Source of the DNA: Salipaludibacillus agaradhaerens
GTDB lineage: Bacteria > Bacillota > Bacilli > Bacillales > Salisediminibacteriaceae
Reading direction: 5' to 3'
DNA: 64,000 bases
NCBI RefSeq assembly: GCF_002019735.1
Contig: NZ_KV917378.1
Coordinates: forward strand, 372,001-436,000
The translations under genes were made by a program, and so were the position numbers. This document shows positions 34,458 through 43,005 of this stretch, piece after piece. The notes under the pieces were generated by a model. The model saw only the letters and a program-made list of their open reading frames with translations, searched no databases and was not told the DNA's origin. The number at the start of each line of letters is the position of its first letter. The stretch's first letter is position 1.

Positions 34458-34600
34458 TTTATCACAGATACCGTCCGTAAAACGTCCGCCTCAAAATAGG
34501 GGGGGAATTAAATCTATTTAATGCTAAAGTCCTGATTCACGGAGCTACCAATCAGTGTAAGAAGAACAAAACGTCGACTGAGTGAAGATTTGTATTATAG
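34458..34600 (+). repeat. Structured intergenic repeat, copy F
   Basis: A diverged copy from TTTATCACAGATACCGTCC to GATTTGTATTATAG, missing part of the middle. The conserved GTCCGCCTCAAAATAGG block and the CCAATCAGTG start of the 3' hairpin are present. Confidence 0.75.
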
Positions 34601-34726
34601 AACCGGGATTTTTTACTGACTTTTAGGAAAAATACAATTAATGATAGCAGAGTAAACGAGTTAATGGTATTCTTATCATAGGAAAAATGACTCATATCGG
34701 AGAGTTTTTTTAGGAGGATGAATAGA

Positions 34727-35617
34727 ATGGTAGAAAATAAAGGAATATTGCTTGAAAGTGGGACTAATGAACTAGAAGTGATTGTATTTGAAATAGGTCA
34801 AGGGATTTTTGGCATTAATGTGATGAAAGTACGAGAAATTATTCAGCCTCTTGATGTCACTTTAATGCCTCATTCCCATCCAAATGTAGAAGGAATTATT
34901 CGGTTAAGAGAAGAAGTTATGCCAGTGATTAATTTGGCTAAAGCTCTTGGATTTCCTGAATCTGATACGCCTAGTCACGATAAATTAATTGTGACAGAGT
35001 TAAACAAAGTCAAAGTGGCGTTCCACGTTCATTCTGTCTCTCGTATTCATAGAATTTCTTGGGAACAAATTGAAAAACCAAATAAATTAAGTCAAGGATT
35101 ACAGGATCTTACAATCGGTGTCATAAAAATGGATGAGAATATGATTCTGTTGCTTGATTATGAAAAAGTTGTCTATGACATTATGCCAGATTCCGCAATT
35201 TCCTTAAATAAATTAGAAGGAATTGAGGCTAAAGACCGCTCTCATAAACAGCTGCTAGTTGCGGAAGATTCACCTATTTTAAGACAACTTTTAAAGGATG
35301 TTTTGGAAGAAGCTGGTTATACTCGCTTGATTTTTACCGAAGATGGTAAGCAGGCTATGGAATATTTAGAAGGTAAAAACGGTCAAAGAATTGATTTGCT
35401 TATTACGGATATTGAAATGCCGGTCATGGATGGTCACCATTTAACAAGAAGAGTAAAAGAAAATCCGACTTTAAAAAGTTTACCAGTCATCATTTTTTCA
35501 TCATTAATTACAGGTGATTTATATCATAAAGGTGAACGAGTTGGGGCAGATGTACAAATTAGTAAACCAGAAGTGGGCGAACTTGTGGAGCACCTTGACA
35601 GATTATTAGAAATTTAA
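34727..35617 (+). CDS. cheV: Chemotaxis coupling protein CheV
   Basis: A 296-residue protein with an N-terminal CheW-like domain (about 15-160) and a C-terminal response receiver (about 180-296). The phospho-acceptor Asp lies in ITDIEMP near residue 228; AEDSP near the start of the receiver holds the acidic pocket and Lys in SKPE the conserved lysine. CheV couples receptors to CheA and takes part in adaptation. ATG 34727 is chosen because TAGGAGG lies 9 bases upstream; ATG 34718 directly abuts that site. No other che gene is in the window. Confidence 0.95.
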   Translation: MVENKGILLESGTNELEVIVFEIGQGIFGINVMKVREIIQPLDVTLMPHSHPNVEGIIRLREEVMPVINLAKALGFPESDTPSHDKLIVTELNKVKVAFHVHSVSRIHRISWEQIEKPNKLSQGLQDLTIGVIKMDENMILLLDYEKVVYDIMPDSAISLNKLEGIEAKDRSHKQLLVAEDSPILRQLLKDVLEEAGYTRLIFTEDGKQAMEYLEGKNGQRIDLLITDIEMPVMDGHHLTRRVKENPTLKSLPVIIFSSLITGDLYHKGERVGADVQISKPEVGELVEHLDRLLEI

Positions 35618-35660
35618 TAACTACGTGTCAAGTTTAAACTTCAGATAATGTGACTAATAA

Positions 35661-35695
35661 AGAAGCTCAGCAATTGATTGCTGGGCTTCTTTATG
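35661..35695 (+). terminator. Rho-independent terminator after cheV
   Basis: AGAAGCTCAGCAA pairs with TTGCTGGGCTTCT (one wobble) across a 4-base loop, then TT. Confidence 0.85.
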
Positions 35696-35766
35696 TATGG
35701 TTATATGTCAAATATAAATTCTTTATGCGAATAATGAATGAAAGGAAACGGTTATATCGTATCTCA

Positions 35767-35802
35767 CGCCATTCCCATTGATTGAAGATTCGTTTTATAT
35801 AG
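35767..35802 (+). repeat. 3' remnant of the structured repeat
   Basis: CCCATTGATTGAAGATTCGT and the following TTTATATAGG correspond to the last 35 bases of the full repeats (CCCACTGATTG, then GGTTCGTTTTATAG). The rest of the element is absent. Confidence 0.6.
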
Positions 35803-35834
35803 GCTCGACTAAAATAATTGTATTAATACACGTG

Positions 35835-35863
35835 TTGATATTGTTCTATTGTTATAGTATAAT
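35835..35863 (+). promoter_or_regulatory. Sigma-A promoter of the YhfH-type gene
   Basis: TTGATA and TATAAT are spaced by 17 bases, about 60 bp before the start codon at 35925. Confidence 0.65.
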
Positions 35864-35924
35864 TTAAAAAACTAAAAATATAGATAATTTAGAATTTAAT
35901 GATTTTAAAAAGGAGGGAACTTAG

Positions 35925-36056
35925 ATGCTCATGTCAAGTACGGAATTTTTCAGTCATTTACCTCCGAAAGAGTGTGCTAAATGTGGTGAGGTAATGGATG
36001 AAATGCATGAATGTTATGCAAATAAATGTGTTGATTGCGAAAGTGACATTCAATAA
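35925..36056 (+). CDS. yhfH: YhfH family zinc-ribbon-like protein
   Basis: A 43-residue protein with the YhfH pattern: TEFFSHLPPKECAKCGEVMDE near the N-terminus (core LPPKECAKCG) and HECYANKCVDC at the end. The two CxxC-type pairs suggest a small zinc site. Function unknown. AGGAGG lies 8 bases before ATG, and a good sigma-A promoter precedes it. Confidence 0.8.
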   Translation: MLMSSTEFFSHLPPKECAKCGEVMDEMHECYANKCVDCESDIQ

Positions 36057-36070
36057 GAGGAGAACGTGTT

Positions 36071-36109
36071 TTAAAACCGCTGTGAGTAAAAAGGTCACAG
36101 CGGTTTTAA
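36071..36109. terminator. Bidirectional terminator
   Basis: TAAAACCGCTGTGA pairs perfectly with TCACAGCGGTTTTA across a 9-base loop, serving yhfH and the convergent hcp gene. Confidence 0.9.
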
Positions 36110-36117
36110 GATGAGAA

Positions 36118-37428
36118 TTAATTTTCTAACATGGCAGCTATATCATCTTCTGCTTGAGTGATCAGCTTCAATCCAAATGTTTCCACTAAATGATGGAGGA
36201 CACCTTCAGAGATAAAATCAGGAGGCGTTGGCCCAATTCGAATATCTTGAATACCGAGGCTAAAGAGACCTAACAAGATGGCCACAGCTTTTTGTTCAAA
36301 CCAAGAGAGCACGATACTAACGGGAAGTTCGTTCACCTCACACTCAAATGCATCAGCCAAGGCTTGAGCTATTTTTATAGTTGAGCCTGAGTTATTACAT
36401 TGGCCTAAATCTATATAACGAGGAATATCTGTGCCTGGTACAGTGCCGTAGTCCACATCATTAAATCTAAACTTACCACAGGAGGTCGTTAGAATGACTG
36501 TGTTATCTGGTAATGAAGTAGCCAATTCCCGATAATAGTTTCCTTTTTTTCCAGGAGAATCACACCCAGCGATAACGAAGAATCGTTGAATTTTCCCTGC
36601 CTTAATGGCATCAATAATTTCCGGAGCCAGTCCTAAAACTGTTTCATGGTGGTAGCCCGTTACTAATGTTTCTTCAGAAGACATGTTAGCCTCTGGGAGT
36701 TCTAATGCTCGTTGTATAAGAGGACCAAAGTCGTTTGCTTCAATTTTCTGCACACCTTCAAGACCTGCTATATGGTAGGAGAAGAAGCGGTCAGCATACG
36801 ATCCTTTAATTGGCATGACACAATTCGTGGTAGCAAGGATAGCACCAGGGAATTTTTCGAACAGACGGCGTTGATCAAACCATGCTTTACCTATATTTCC
36901 TTTTAAATGAGCGTATTTTTTCAAATGGGGATAGCCATGGGCTGGTAACATTTCAGAGTGGGTGTAAATATTAACACCTTTTCCTTCCGATTGTTTAAGT
37001 AATTCTTCAAGAGCAAACAAGTCGTGACCAGTCACAATAATCGCTTTACCTTCCACTTTATTTTGTGAAATAGTGACAGGGCTAGGGGTGCCGAGTCGAT
37101 CGGTATGGGCTTTATCGAGTAAGTCCATGACTCTGATGGTCGCTCGGCCAACTTCCATAGCCATATCGATGTTTTCCTGCATGTTAAAATTAGCATTTGT
37201 CAGGGTAGTATATAGAGCTTGATGGGTGATGCCGTCCACTTCTTGGTCAATATAACCTAGAGAGCGAGCATGTGTTGCATAGGCTGCAACCCCTTTTAAT
37301 CCTAAAATAATGGTGTCTTGGATACTGGCTAAATCAGGGTCTTTACCACATACCCCCATCACTGTACAGCCTCCCACAGGTGTTTGTTCACATTGGTTAC
37401 AAAACATATCTAATTGTTGTGACTTCAT
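36118..37428 (-). CDS. hcp: Hybrid cluster protein (hydroxylamine reductase-like), short class
   Basis: A 436-residue Hcp of the shorter class that lacks one helical domain of the 550-residue enzymes. The N-terminal cluster motif is C-x2-C-x7-C-x5-C (CNQCEQTPVGGCTVMGVC at residues 10-27). Ligands of the hybrid Fe-S-O cluster are in TTNCVMP, IAGCDSP, TTSCGKFRF and DLGQCNNSG. Hcp reduces nitric oxide or hydroxylamine and protects against nitrosative stress in low oxygen. TAAAGGAGG lies before the start. An Fnr-type box and a matching -10 are seen at 37544-37586. Confidence 0.93.
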   Translation of the reverse strand: MKSQQLDMFCNQCEQTPVGGCTVMGVCGKDPDLASIQDTIILGLKGVAAYATHARSLGYIDQEVDGITHQALYTTLTNANFNMQENIDMAMEVGRATIRVMDLLDKAHTDRLGTPSPVTISQNKVEGKAIIVTGHDLFALEELLKQSEGKGVNIYTHSEMLPAHGYPHLKKYAHLKGNIGKAWFDQRRLFEKFPGAILATTNCVMPIKGSYADRFFSYHIAGLEGVQKIEANDFGPLIQRALELPEANMSSEETLVTGYHHETVLGLAPEIIDAIKAGKIQRFFVIAGCDSPGKKGNYYRELATSLPDNTVILTTSCGKFRFNDVDYGTVPGTDIPRYIDLGQCNNSGSTIKIAQALADAFECEVNELPVSIVLSWFEQKAVAILLGLFSLGIQDIRIGPTPPDFISEGVLHHLVETFGLKLITQAEDDIAAMLEN

Positions 37429-37543
37429 CGTGATTCCTCCTTTAGTTTGAATAGGTAGATAAGTGATCTCCCTATTTCATAATTGTTCATTTCACTCTTG
37501 TCATCTCTATTCATAATGCTCTTTTGCCCTGTAGTCTTTTACT

Positions 37544-37586
37544 ATCATAATGGCTCATTTGTACTTTCTCAGTGATGAAAATCACG
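37544..37586 (-). promoter_or_regulatory. Fnr-type promoter of hcp
   Basis: On the minus strand CGTGATTTTCATCACT fits the Bacillus Fnr pattern TGTGAN6TCACA in its GTGA-N6-TCAC core. A TATGAT -10 (37544-37549) lies with its centre 32 bp downstream of the box centre, placing the box at about -41.5 from the predicted start, the classic activating position. Confidence 0.65.
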
Positions 37587-37692
37587 ATCACCATAAGATC
37601 TCTCGAATAATCTGTAAGAGGTGGGGTATGATCTGGAAAAGGTTTAAGCAACTACAAGAGGAGGTAAGAAACAAAGGAAAGGAGAGAAACGC

Positions 37693-38466
37693 ATGATTAC
37701 ACGTGAGGATGGAGAGGGAGTCATTTGCATTGAACAAAATGAACATGGATTAATATCTGGCCAGCTTGTTCATCAATGGCGAGATGATTTATTTTTGCGC
37801 CCAGATTTAAAACCGAGAGTGACGTATGCCATAACACATCATGATCGCAGTTGGATTCCTCTAGATAGAAAGCTTGAATATAGTGAGGAAGAAGGAAAGG
37901 TGGCTTCTTTTATCGACTACCCGCTAAAGCGTAAATTACGTGCGTATGAACAAGGTGTTCATCAGTTTTTAAAAGAAGATGTGTATGCCGCCTACTTAAT
38001 TAGCCGCCATTATGCCAGTTTTTTTGAAAACGGTGAGGAAAAAGAAGGTGTCCCCTTTATGGCGCAGGAAAAACAACGACAGAAACATTTGTTCTCTCAA
38101 CTGTTATATAAAGATATTTCTCTCACAAAGGAAGAAGAAACATTTCATTTTGATTTGTTGCAACTGTGTGATAATTTATCGCTTTATTTGTGCATGAACA
38201 CTTGGGGAGCTAGTAAAGAGGAAGAAATAAGCTGGTTCAAAGCAGGATTTCCTCAGAGGCTTAGTCCATTAAATGGCGAGAAATTCCAAGCGTTTTGGCA
38301 ATCTGAAACGGAAGTGAGACTTACCCCGTTCCCATTTCACACGAACCGTCTTCATATTCGACTTCCATATAAAAAATTGATTAAAAAACGATTAACTAAA
38401 ACGACGGTTACTGAGGAATATAAAAAAGCCCCTGTCAATTACCATCCCATTGTGATCACACCTTAA
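37693..38466 (+). CDS. DUF3891 family protein
   Basis: A 257-residue soluble protein with the DUF3891 pattern: ISGQLVHQWR near residue 21, THHDRSWIPLD near 53, VYAAYLISRHYASFF near 98 and FDLLQLCDNLSLYLC near 154. The conserved His and Asp residues in the first half suggest an HD-like metal site. Function unknown. AAAGGAGAG lies 7 bases before the ATG. It is divergent from hcp and could share its regulatory region. Confidence 0.8.
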   Translation: MITREDGEGVICIEQNEHGLISGQLVHQWRDDLFLRPDLKPRVTYAITHHDRSWIPLDRKLEYSEEEGKVASFIDYPLKRKLRAYEQGVHQFLKEDVYAAYLISRHYASFFENGEEKEGVPFMAQEKQRQKHLFSQLLYKDISLTKEEETFHFDLLQLCDNLSLYLCMNTWGASKEEEISWFKAGFPQRLSPLNGEKFQAFWQSETEVRLTPFPFHTNRLHIRLPYKKLIKKRLTKTTVTEEYKKAPVNYHPIVITP

Positions 38467-38504
38467 GGAGCCAGGGGGACATTTGCCCAGTTTATGATAT
38501 GAAA

Positions 38505-38545
38505 AATACGCTCCTTCTCTAACGAGTTAAGGAGCGTCGTATATT
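38505..38545. terminator. Bidirectional terminator
   Basis: AATACGCTCCTT pairs with AAGGAGCG and the following CGTATT across a 12-base loop, ending both the DUF3891 gene and the convergent oxidoreductase operon. Confidence 0.75.
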
Positions 38546-38550
38546 AGGTA

Positions 38551-40845
38551 TTAAATAAATGGGGTATCATGCTTGACTTTTAACGTTTTCCATCGACGTT
38601 CTACTTCTGTTTCAAACTCTTGTAGCATGTCTTTATTCTCTTCTTTAAGCATGTGTTTCGTTTTCCCCATATATTGAAGCCATTCGGAGAGTTCAATGCG
38701 CTTTTTCTTAGCTTCTGGGTCATAAGTGATCGTTGTTTCTCCTCTTTCCACTTCATAAAGAGGGAAAAAGCATGATTCTACTGCTGCTTTCATTATTTTT
38801 TCACCATCACGATCAGCGGATTTCCAGTTTAATGGGCATGTAATTAAAATTTTACCGTAAACCATCCCCACATTTTGGGCATACCACTGGGCTTTTGCCG
38901 CTTTTTTAATTAAATCTTGCGGATAGGCTTCTGTTCCAGTAAAAACATACGGAATATTTGTTGAAGCCATAATTTGAGCCGTATCTTTATGGTGGAACGG
39001 CTTACCCTGTTTTGCCTTTCCTACCGATGTGGTACTCGTCATGTGACCGAGTGGTGTGGAGTAAGACATTTGGGAACCGGTATTCATGTAGCCTTCGTTG
39101 TCATATTCTAAAATAATCATTTTATGGTTTCTTAAAGCCGTTCCAATAGCAGATCCCATCCCAATATCCATACCACCATCGCCAGTTATCATAACAAAGG
39201 TGAAATCTTCATCAATCTCAATTTCTCCGCGCTCCTTCATTTCAAAGAAGGCCTCTAAGGTACCTGATAGAGTCGCTGGACCATTTTGAAATAAATTGTG
39301 AAGAAATGGCTGTTTATGTGAACTGTAAGGATAAGCAGTTGTCACCACATAGCCGCAACCAGTATGGAAGAGGATGACAGCATCGCCTTCAATCCCTTTA
39401 AAGAATAACTCAAGTCCAGGGAAAATACCGCAACCTGGACAGGCCCCATGACCTGATGCAAAACGTTTCGGCTTTCCTGTAAGCTGGCGAAGAGGGGGTA
39501 TTCTAACTTTTAGTTTGTTAGTTTCTGCATCCTCTGTTACATTAATTAATCCTGTTTTATACGTATCCCCAGTCATTGGTTCAATAACTTGCTCAAGTTT
39601 TTTCTCTGGAGCACCAGGTTGAATACCGTAGTAATCAAACGGTTTATCTATGATCCCTTTATTAGCTGCGTCAATGGCCATGTCGAAAAAGGCTTGCGCA
39701 TCATCCGGATAAAAATCTTTACCACCTAAACCGAAGACGCGACTTAACACGAGTGTATGATTATCTGGATCTTCTTGTAGAGCCGATTTGACTTCATGGG
39801 TTAAATTAGCGCCATTTGCTCCAAATGAATCAGCTCGTTCAGCGACTAAAAGCGCTTTTACATGTTTTAATGCCACTCGAATGTCTTCAGCAGGGAAGGG
39901 ACGGATAATATTGGGACTGATGACGCCTGCTCGAATCCCTTTAGCTCGTAAACGGTCTACGACATCTTTTGATGATTCAGCTGCAGAATTTAACAGAAAG
40001 AGTGCCACATCAGCATCATCCATCTTATATAAATCAAGGACATCATAGTGTCGTCCAGACAGTGCAGCGTATTCAGCAGCAACCTCTTCATAGACGTCAT
40101 AAGCTTTATAAAGAGCCTCAGATTGTTGGAAATGGTTGTTCATTAAATCATCACCGTTCATGTGAGCCCCGATGGTAACCGTTTTTTCTTTATCGATACT
40201 CACAGGGAAACCTTTAGGTGGTTCACCTACAAATGCTTGTACTGTTTCACGATCTCTGAACAAGTTTACTTTTCGTTTTTGATGAGACGTATAGAAACCG
40301 TCATATGCCACAATAACTGGTAGACGAACATCTTTATGCTCAGATAATTTTAGCGCAATTAAATTCATGTCATACACAGCCTGAGGTGTACGGGCAGTTA
40401 AAATAACCCAACCAGTGTTTAAGCCGTAATATAAATCTGAGTGATCGCCGCGAATATCAAGAGGACCACTGACAGCTCTCGTGACAAGATTCATGACCAT
40501 TGGGAAACGTAGCCCTGATTGGACAGGTAATTGTTCAATCATGTATAAAAAACCATTGGCACTCGTGGCATTGAAAACACGGGCACCGGTTGTTGCGGCA
40601 CCAAAACAAATGCCTGCTGAACCATGCTCACCATCGGCCGCAATCAATTCAATATCGTGTAGTCCCTTTGCCTTCATCATATCTAGGTACTGAGCAACCT
40701 CAGTTGATGGGGTGATCGGAAAATAACCCATAACATGATAATTGATTTGCGCTGCAGCCATGGCAGCCATTTCGTTACCAGATTCAAACGTACTTATTTG
40801 AACTGCTTTTGATTGATCTTGAACTTTTTTTTCTGTCATTGCCAT
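38551..40845 (-). CDS. 2-oxoacid:ferredoxin oxidoreductase, fused alpha-beta subunit (pyruvate type likely)
   Basis: A 764-residue fusion. Residues about 15-400 are the alpha subunit (PITPSTEVAQYL, EHGSAGICFGAATTGAR, RAVSGPLDIRGDHSD). Residues about 460-760 are the TPP-binding beta subunit with GHGACPGCG, the TPP motif GDGGMDIGMGSAIGTALR and YDNEGYMNTG, which is typical of pyruvate:ferredoxin oxidoreductases. It oxidises a 2-oxoacid and CoA to acyl-CoA and CO2 and passes electrons to ferredoxin. The start overlaps the stop of the gamma-delta gene (TAATG). The substrate (pyruvate or a branched 2-oxoacid) is inferred only. Confidence 0.85.
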   Translation of the reverse strand: MAMTEKKVQDQSKAVQISTFESGNEMAAMAAAQINYHVMGYFPITPSTEVAQYLDMMKAKGLHDIELIAADGEHGSAGICFGAATTGARVFNATSANGFLYMIEQLPVQSGLRFPMVMNLVTRAVSGPLDIRGDHSDLYYGLNTGWVILTARTPQAVYDMNLIALKLSEHKDVRLPVIVAYDGFYTSHQKRKVNLFRDRETVQAFVGEPPKGFPVSIDKEKTVTIGAHMNGDDLMNNHFQQSEALYKAYDVYEEVAAEYAALSGRHYDVLDLYKMDDADVALFLLNSAAESSKDVVDRLRAKGIRAGVISPNIIRPFPAEDIRVALKHVKALLVAERADSFGANGANLTHEVKSALQEDPDNHTLVLSRVFGLGGKDFYPDDAQAFFDMAIDAANKGIIDKPFDYYGIQPGAPEKKLEQVIEPMTGDTYKTGLINVTEDAETNKLKVRIPPLRQLTGKPKRFASGHGACPGCGIFPGLELFFKGIEGDAVILFHTGCGYVVTTAYPYSSHKQPFLHNLFQNGPATLSGTLEAFFEMKERGEIEIDEDFTFVMITGDGGMDIGMGSAIGTALRNHKMIILEYDNEGYMNTGSQMSYSTPLGHMTSTTSVGKAKQGKPFHHKDTAQIMASTNIPYVFTGTEAYPQDLIKKAAKAQWYAQNVGMVYGKILITCPLNWKSADRDGEKIMKAAVESCFFPLYEVERGETTITYDPEAKKKRIELSEWLQYMGKTKHMLKEENKDMLQEFETEVERRWKTLKVKHDTPFI

Positions 40846-41858
40846 TACTTCGCACCCCCTTGAACGAGTGGGAAATTGTGACTCACTTTATTCGCTTCAG
40901 CGAATCCTTTTACTTCTTCAAAATCTGCTAATGCCTCTGTAGGACAGGCATCGACACATTTAAGACAGCCTTTACAATATTGATAATCAATGCCTTTTAG
41001 GAACATTTGTGGACGACCTCGTTTGTCCTCTCCTTGTTCCCAAACAAAGCAATAGTCGGGACAGACCGTATCACAAGCTGCACAATGGATACAGCTGTCT
41101 GCATCATATTTAGGTAAGAAACCAATTCGTGAACCACTCAAATCTTTTTGGATACTATTAGCTTGAGCAGAGATAATCCCGCCGATCTCTTGCGTTTCAT
41201 AACCGAGGCGGGGCTGTATTCTCGAAAATTCTTTGCTTACTGCACCTTCTGGCACATCATACTTTTTAAATTGGACCTCATTATACCCTCTATTAAATGT
41301 TCGAATGTTAGGCTCTACGAGGTGAGGATATTTCTTCTCAAAAGTTCTTTTTATGACACTTCTCATATGTTCGGCATCCAAAAAATCTAAAATACGAAAC
41401 AGAGCGCCAAGCATCGCCGTATTTACTTTCGTTTTTTCTTCATAAGCAATTTTGAGCGCATCCACAGCAGCTAGTGTGCCGTAGTCTAACTTCAAATCTT
41501 GCTTGATCGTATCAAAGTTGCTTTTAGTATTCACTAACACGACACCATCAGCATTTAATCCGCTTACAACATCAACCATCTTATAAAGCGCTTCATGAAA
41601 TACCCCAATAACATGAGGCTGTTCAATAGGTGAATGGTCCCTTATATCTACCTCTGGGTCACAAAATCGAACAAAAGATTTAACGGGTGATCCTTTTTTT
41701 TCAGATCCGTATGAAGAAAAATTGGATCCATTTAAACCTAAACCGTCAACACCTGCTTCAGCAAGCATTTTTCCAGCGAGGTTGGCTCCGAGACCGCCGA
41801 TAGATTCAAGACGAATTTCAAAGAATCCAAGCTCGTTCTTTTTTGGTAATACAGACAT
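40845..41858 (-). CDS. 2-oxoacid:ferredoxin oxidoreductase, fused gamma-delta subunit
   Basis: A 337-residue fusion: gamma domain (about 10-190, with RLESIGGLGANLAGKMLAE near the start and GSEKKGSPVKSFVRF) and a ferredoxin-like delta domain at the C-terminus with two [4Fe-4S] motifs, CIHCAACDTVCP and CKGCLKCVDACP. ATG 41858 is chosen because GAAAGGGGA lies 8 bases upstream; the frame from 41942 runs through the promoter. It is the first gene of the two-gene operon. An Fnr-type box and -10 are described at 41901-41943. Confidence 0.87.
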   Translation of the reverse strand: MSVLPKKNELGFFEIRLESIGGLGANLAGKMLAEAGVDGLGLNGSNFSSYGSEKKGSPVKSFVRFCDPEVDIRDHSPIEQPHVIGVFHEALYKMVDVVSGLNADGVVLVNTKSNFDTIKQDLKLDYGTLAAVDALKIAYEEKTKVNTAMLGALFRILDFLDAEHMRSVIKRTFEKKYPHLVEPNIRTFNRGYNEVQFKKYDVPEGAVSKEFSRIQPRLGYETQEIGGIISAQANSIQKDLSGSRIGFLPKYDADSCIHCAACDTVCPDYCFVWEQGEDKRGRPQMFLKGIDYQYCKGCLKCVDACPTEALADFEEVKGFAEANKVSHNFPLVQGGAK

Positions 41859-41900
41859 GTAGATTCCCCTTTCAAAGAAATTGACTAACTTCCTATGGTC

Positions 41901-41943
41901 AGTATAGAAAAGATATGTATAAAAAGATATGACATGAATCACA
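41901..41943 (-). promoter_or_regulatory. Fnr-type promoter of the 2-oxoacid oxidoreductase operon
   Basis: On the minus strand TGTGATTCATGTCATA matches TGTGAN6TCACA at 9 of 10 defined bases. A TATACT -10 lies at 41901-41906 with the box centre 32 bp upstream, the same geometry as at hcp. A second TGTGA precedes the box directly (TGTGACACTGTGA), giving an extra half-site. Confidence 0.65.
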
Positions 41944-42148
41944 GTGTCACAAAATGTTAATATTTAAAAAATGCTACACTTTTTTTAATATATTAAAAAG
42001 CCTTTCTTGCTCTGTGTTTCACAAACATTTCTTATGTATAACAGATGGTTGTGTGAATTGGTACAGATTGTTACAGTATAGTTGAGCGACAATTTAATAG
42101 AAGATTGGGCATATTTATTCGTAGATTAAAAAAATGAGGGTGATAGAA

Positions 42149-42790
42149 TTGAAGGGATTAATTCTTAATGCAGAAAATTGGGTGAAGCAGCTGTTTGGGG
42201 AGGATACGAGTGGCCATGATTTTTACCATACTGATAGGGTGAGAAAAGCGGCCAGAACAATTGCTGAAAAAGAAGGCGCTGATGCTGAGTTGTGCGAGCT
42301 AGCAGCATTGCTGCATGATGCAGGTGATGATAAATTTCATCCATCGGAAGAAGCGGGGAAGCAATTTGTGAAAAGGTGGTTACAAAAGCAGGAAGTCACA
42401 AATGAGACAATTGAAAAATTGGTTGATATCATTGAAACAGTCTCTTTTAAAGGAGGAAATAACAGACCGCCTGCTTCCCTTGAGGCAAGAGTCGTGCAAG
42501 ATGCTGATCGGCTTGATGCCATAGGAGCTATTGGAATAGCACGCTGTTTCATGTTTGCGGGATATAAAGGCGAGGCCATGTACCACCCGGAGCTAAAGCC
42601 CCGAGATATCATAACAAAAGAGGCATACAGACAAGAAAGGTCGTCTGCCATTAATCATTTTTATGAAAAGTTATTAAAGCTCTCTGAGTTGATGACGACG
42701 GAAACAGGTAAACAGATGGCGCGTGAACGACACCAATTTTTAGAAACATTCCTTCACGAATTTTTCGCAGAATGGGAAGGGCAAAGATAG
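42149..42790 (+). CDS. HD domain phosphohydrolase (YpgQ/YedJ-like)
   Basis: A 213-residue HD protein with HDFYHTDRVRKAA near residue 20, the HD pair in ALLHDAGDDKF near 53 and QDADRLDAIGAIGIAR near 113. Relatives are metal-dependent nucleotide phosphohydrolases or pyrophosphatases. TTG 42149 is chosen because GAGGGTGAT lies 7 bases upstream; ATG 42134 has no ribosome site and overlaps it. Confidence 0.85.
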   Translation: MKGLILNAENWVKQLFGEDTSGHDFYHTDRVRKAARTIAEKEGADAELCELAALLHDAGDDKFHPSEEAGKQFVKRWLQKQEVTNETIEKLVDIIETVSFKGGNNRPPASLEARVVQDADRLDAIGAIGIARCFMFAGYKGEAMYHPELKPRDIITKEAYRQERSSAINHFYEKLLKLSELMTTETGKQMARERHQFLETFLHEFFAEWEGQR

Positions 42791-43005
42791 GAAAAAGCGA
42801 ATGTAGAATAAATGTGCTTGATAATTAACGCGCTAAATCAGAATATAATCATTTAACGCTTTCCAAATAAAAAAACTAAACAAAACACTAATTTTTGACA
42901 GCGTAGACCTTGATATGATAGTGTCATTTTTATGATATTAAATGATAAAATTTTAATTATAAATGAGTTGTTACCCACGCTATAAAGGAAGGGAGTGTTT
43001 AGGCC
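42791..43005. other. Gene-free AT-rich region
   Basis: No gene seen. A TTGACA at about 42895 is not matched by a good -10 at usual spacing. TGACA and TGTCA flank a 21-base stretch (42896-42926). GAAGGGAG near 42988 serves the short ORF at 43006. Confidence 0.4.

Noticed and set aside
34600-34726. Sigma-D promoter before cheV
   Set aside because: No TAAA-N15-GCCGATAT like pair at an acceptable spacing.
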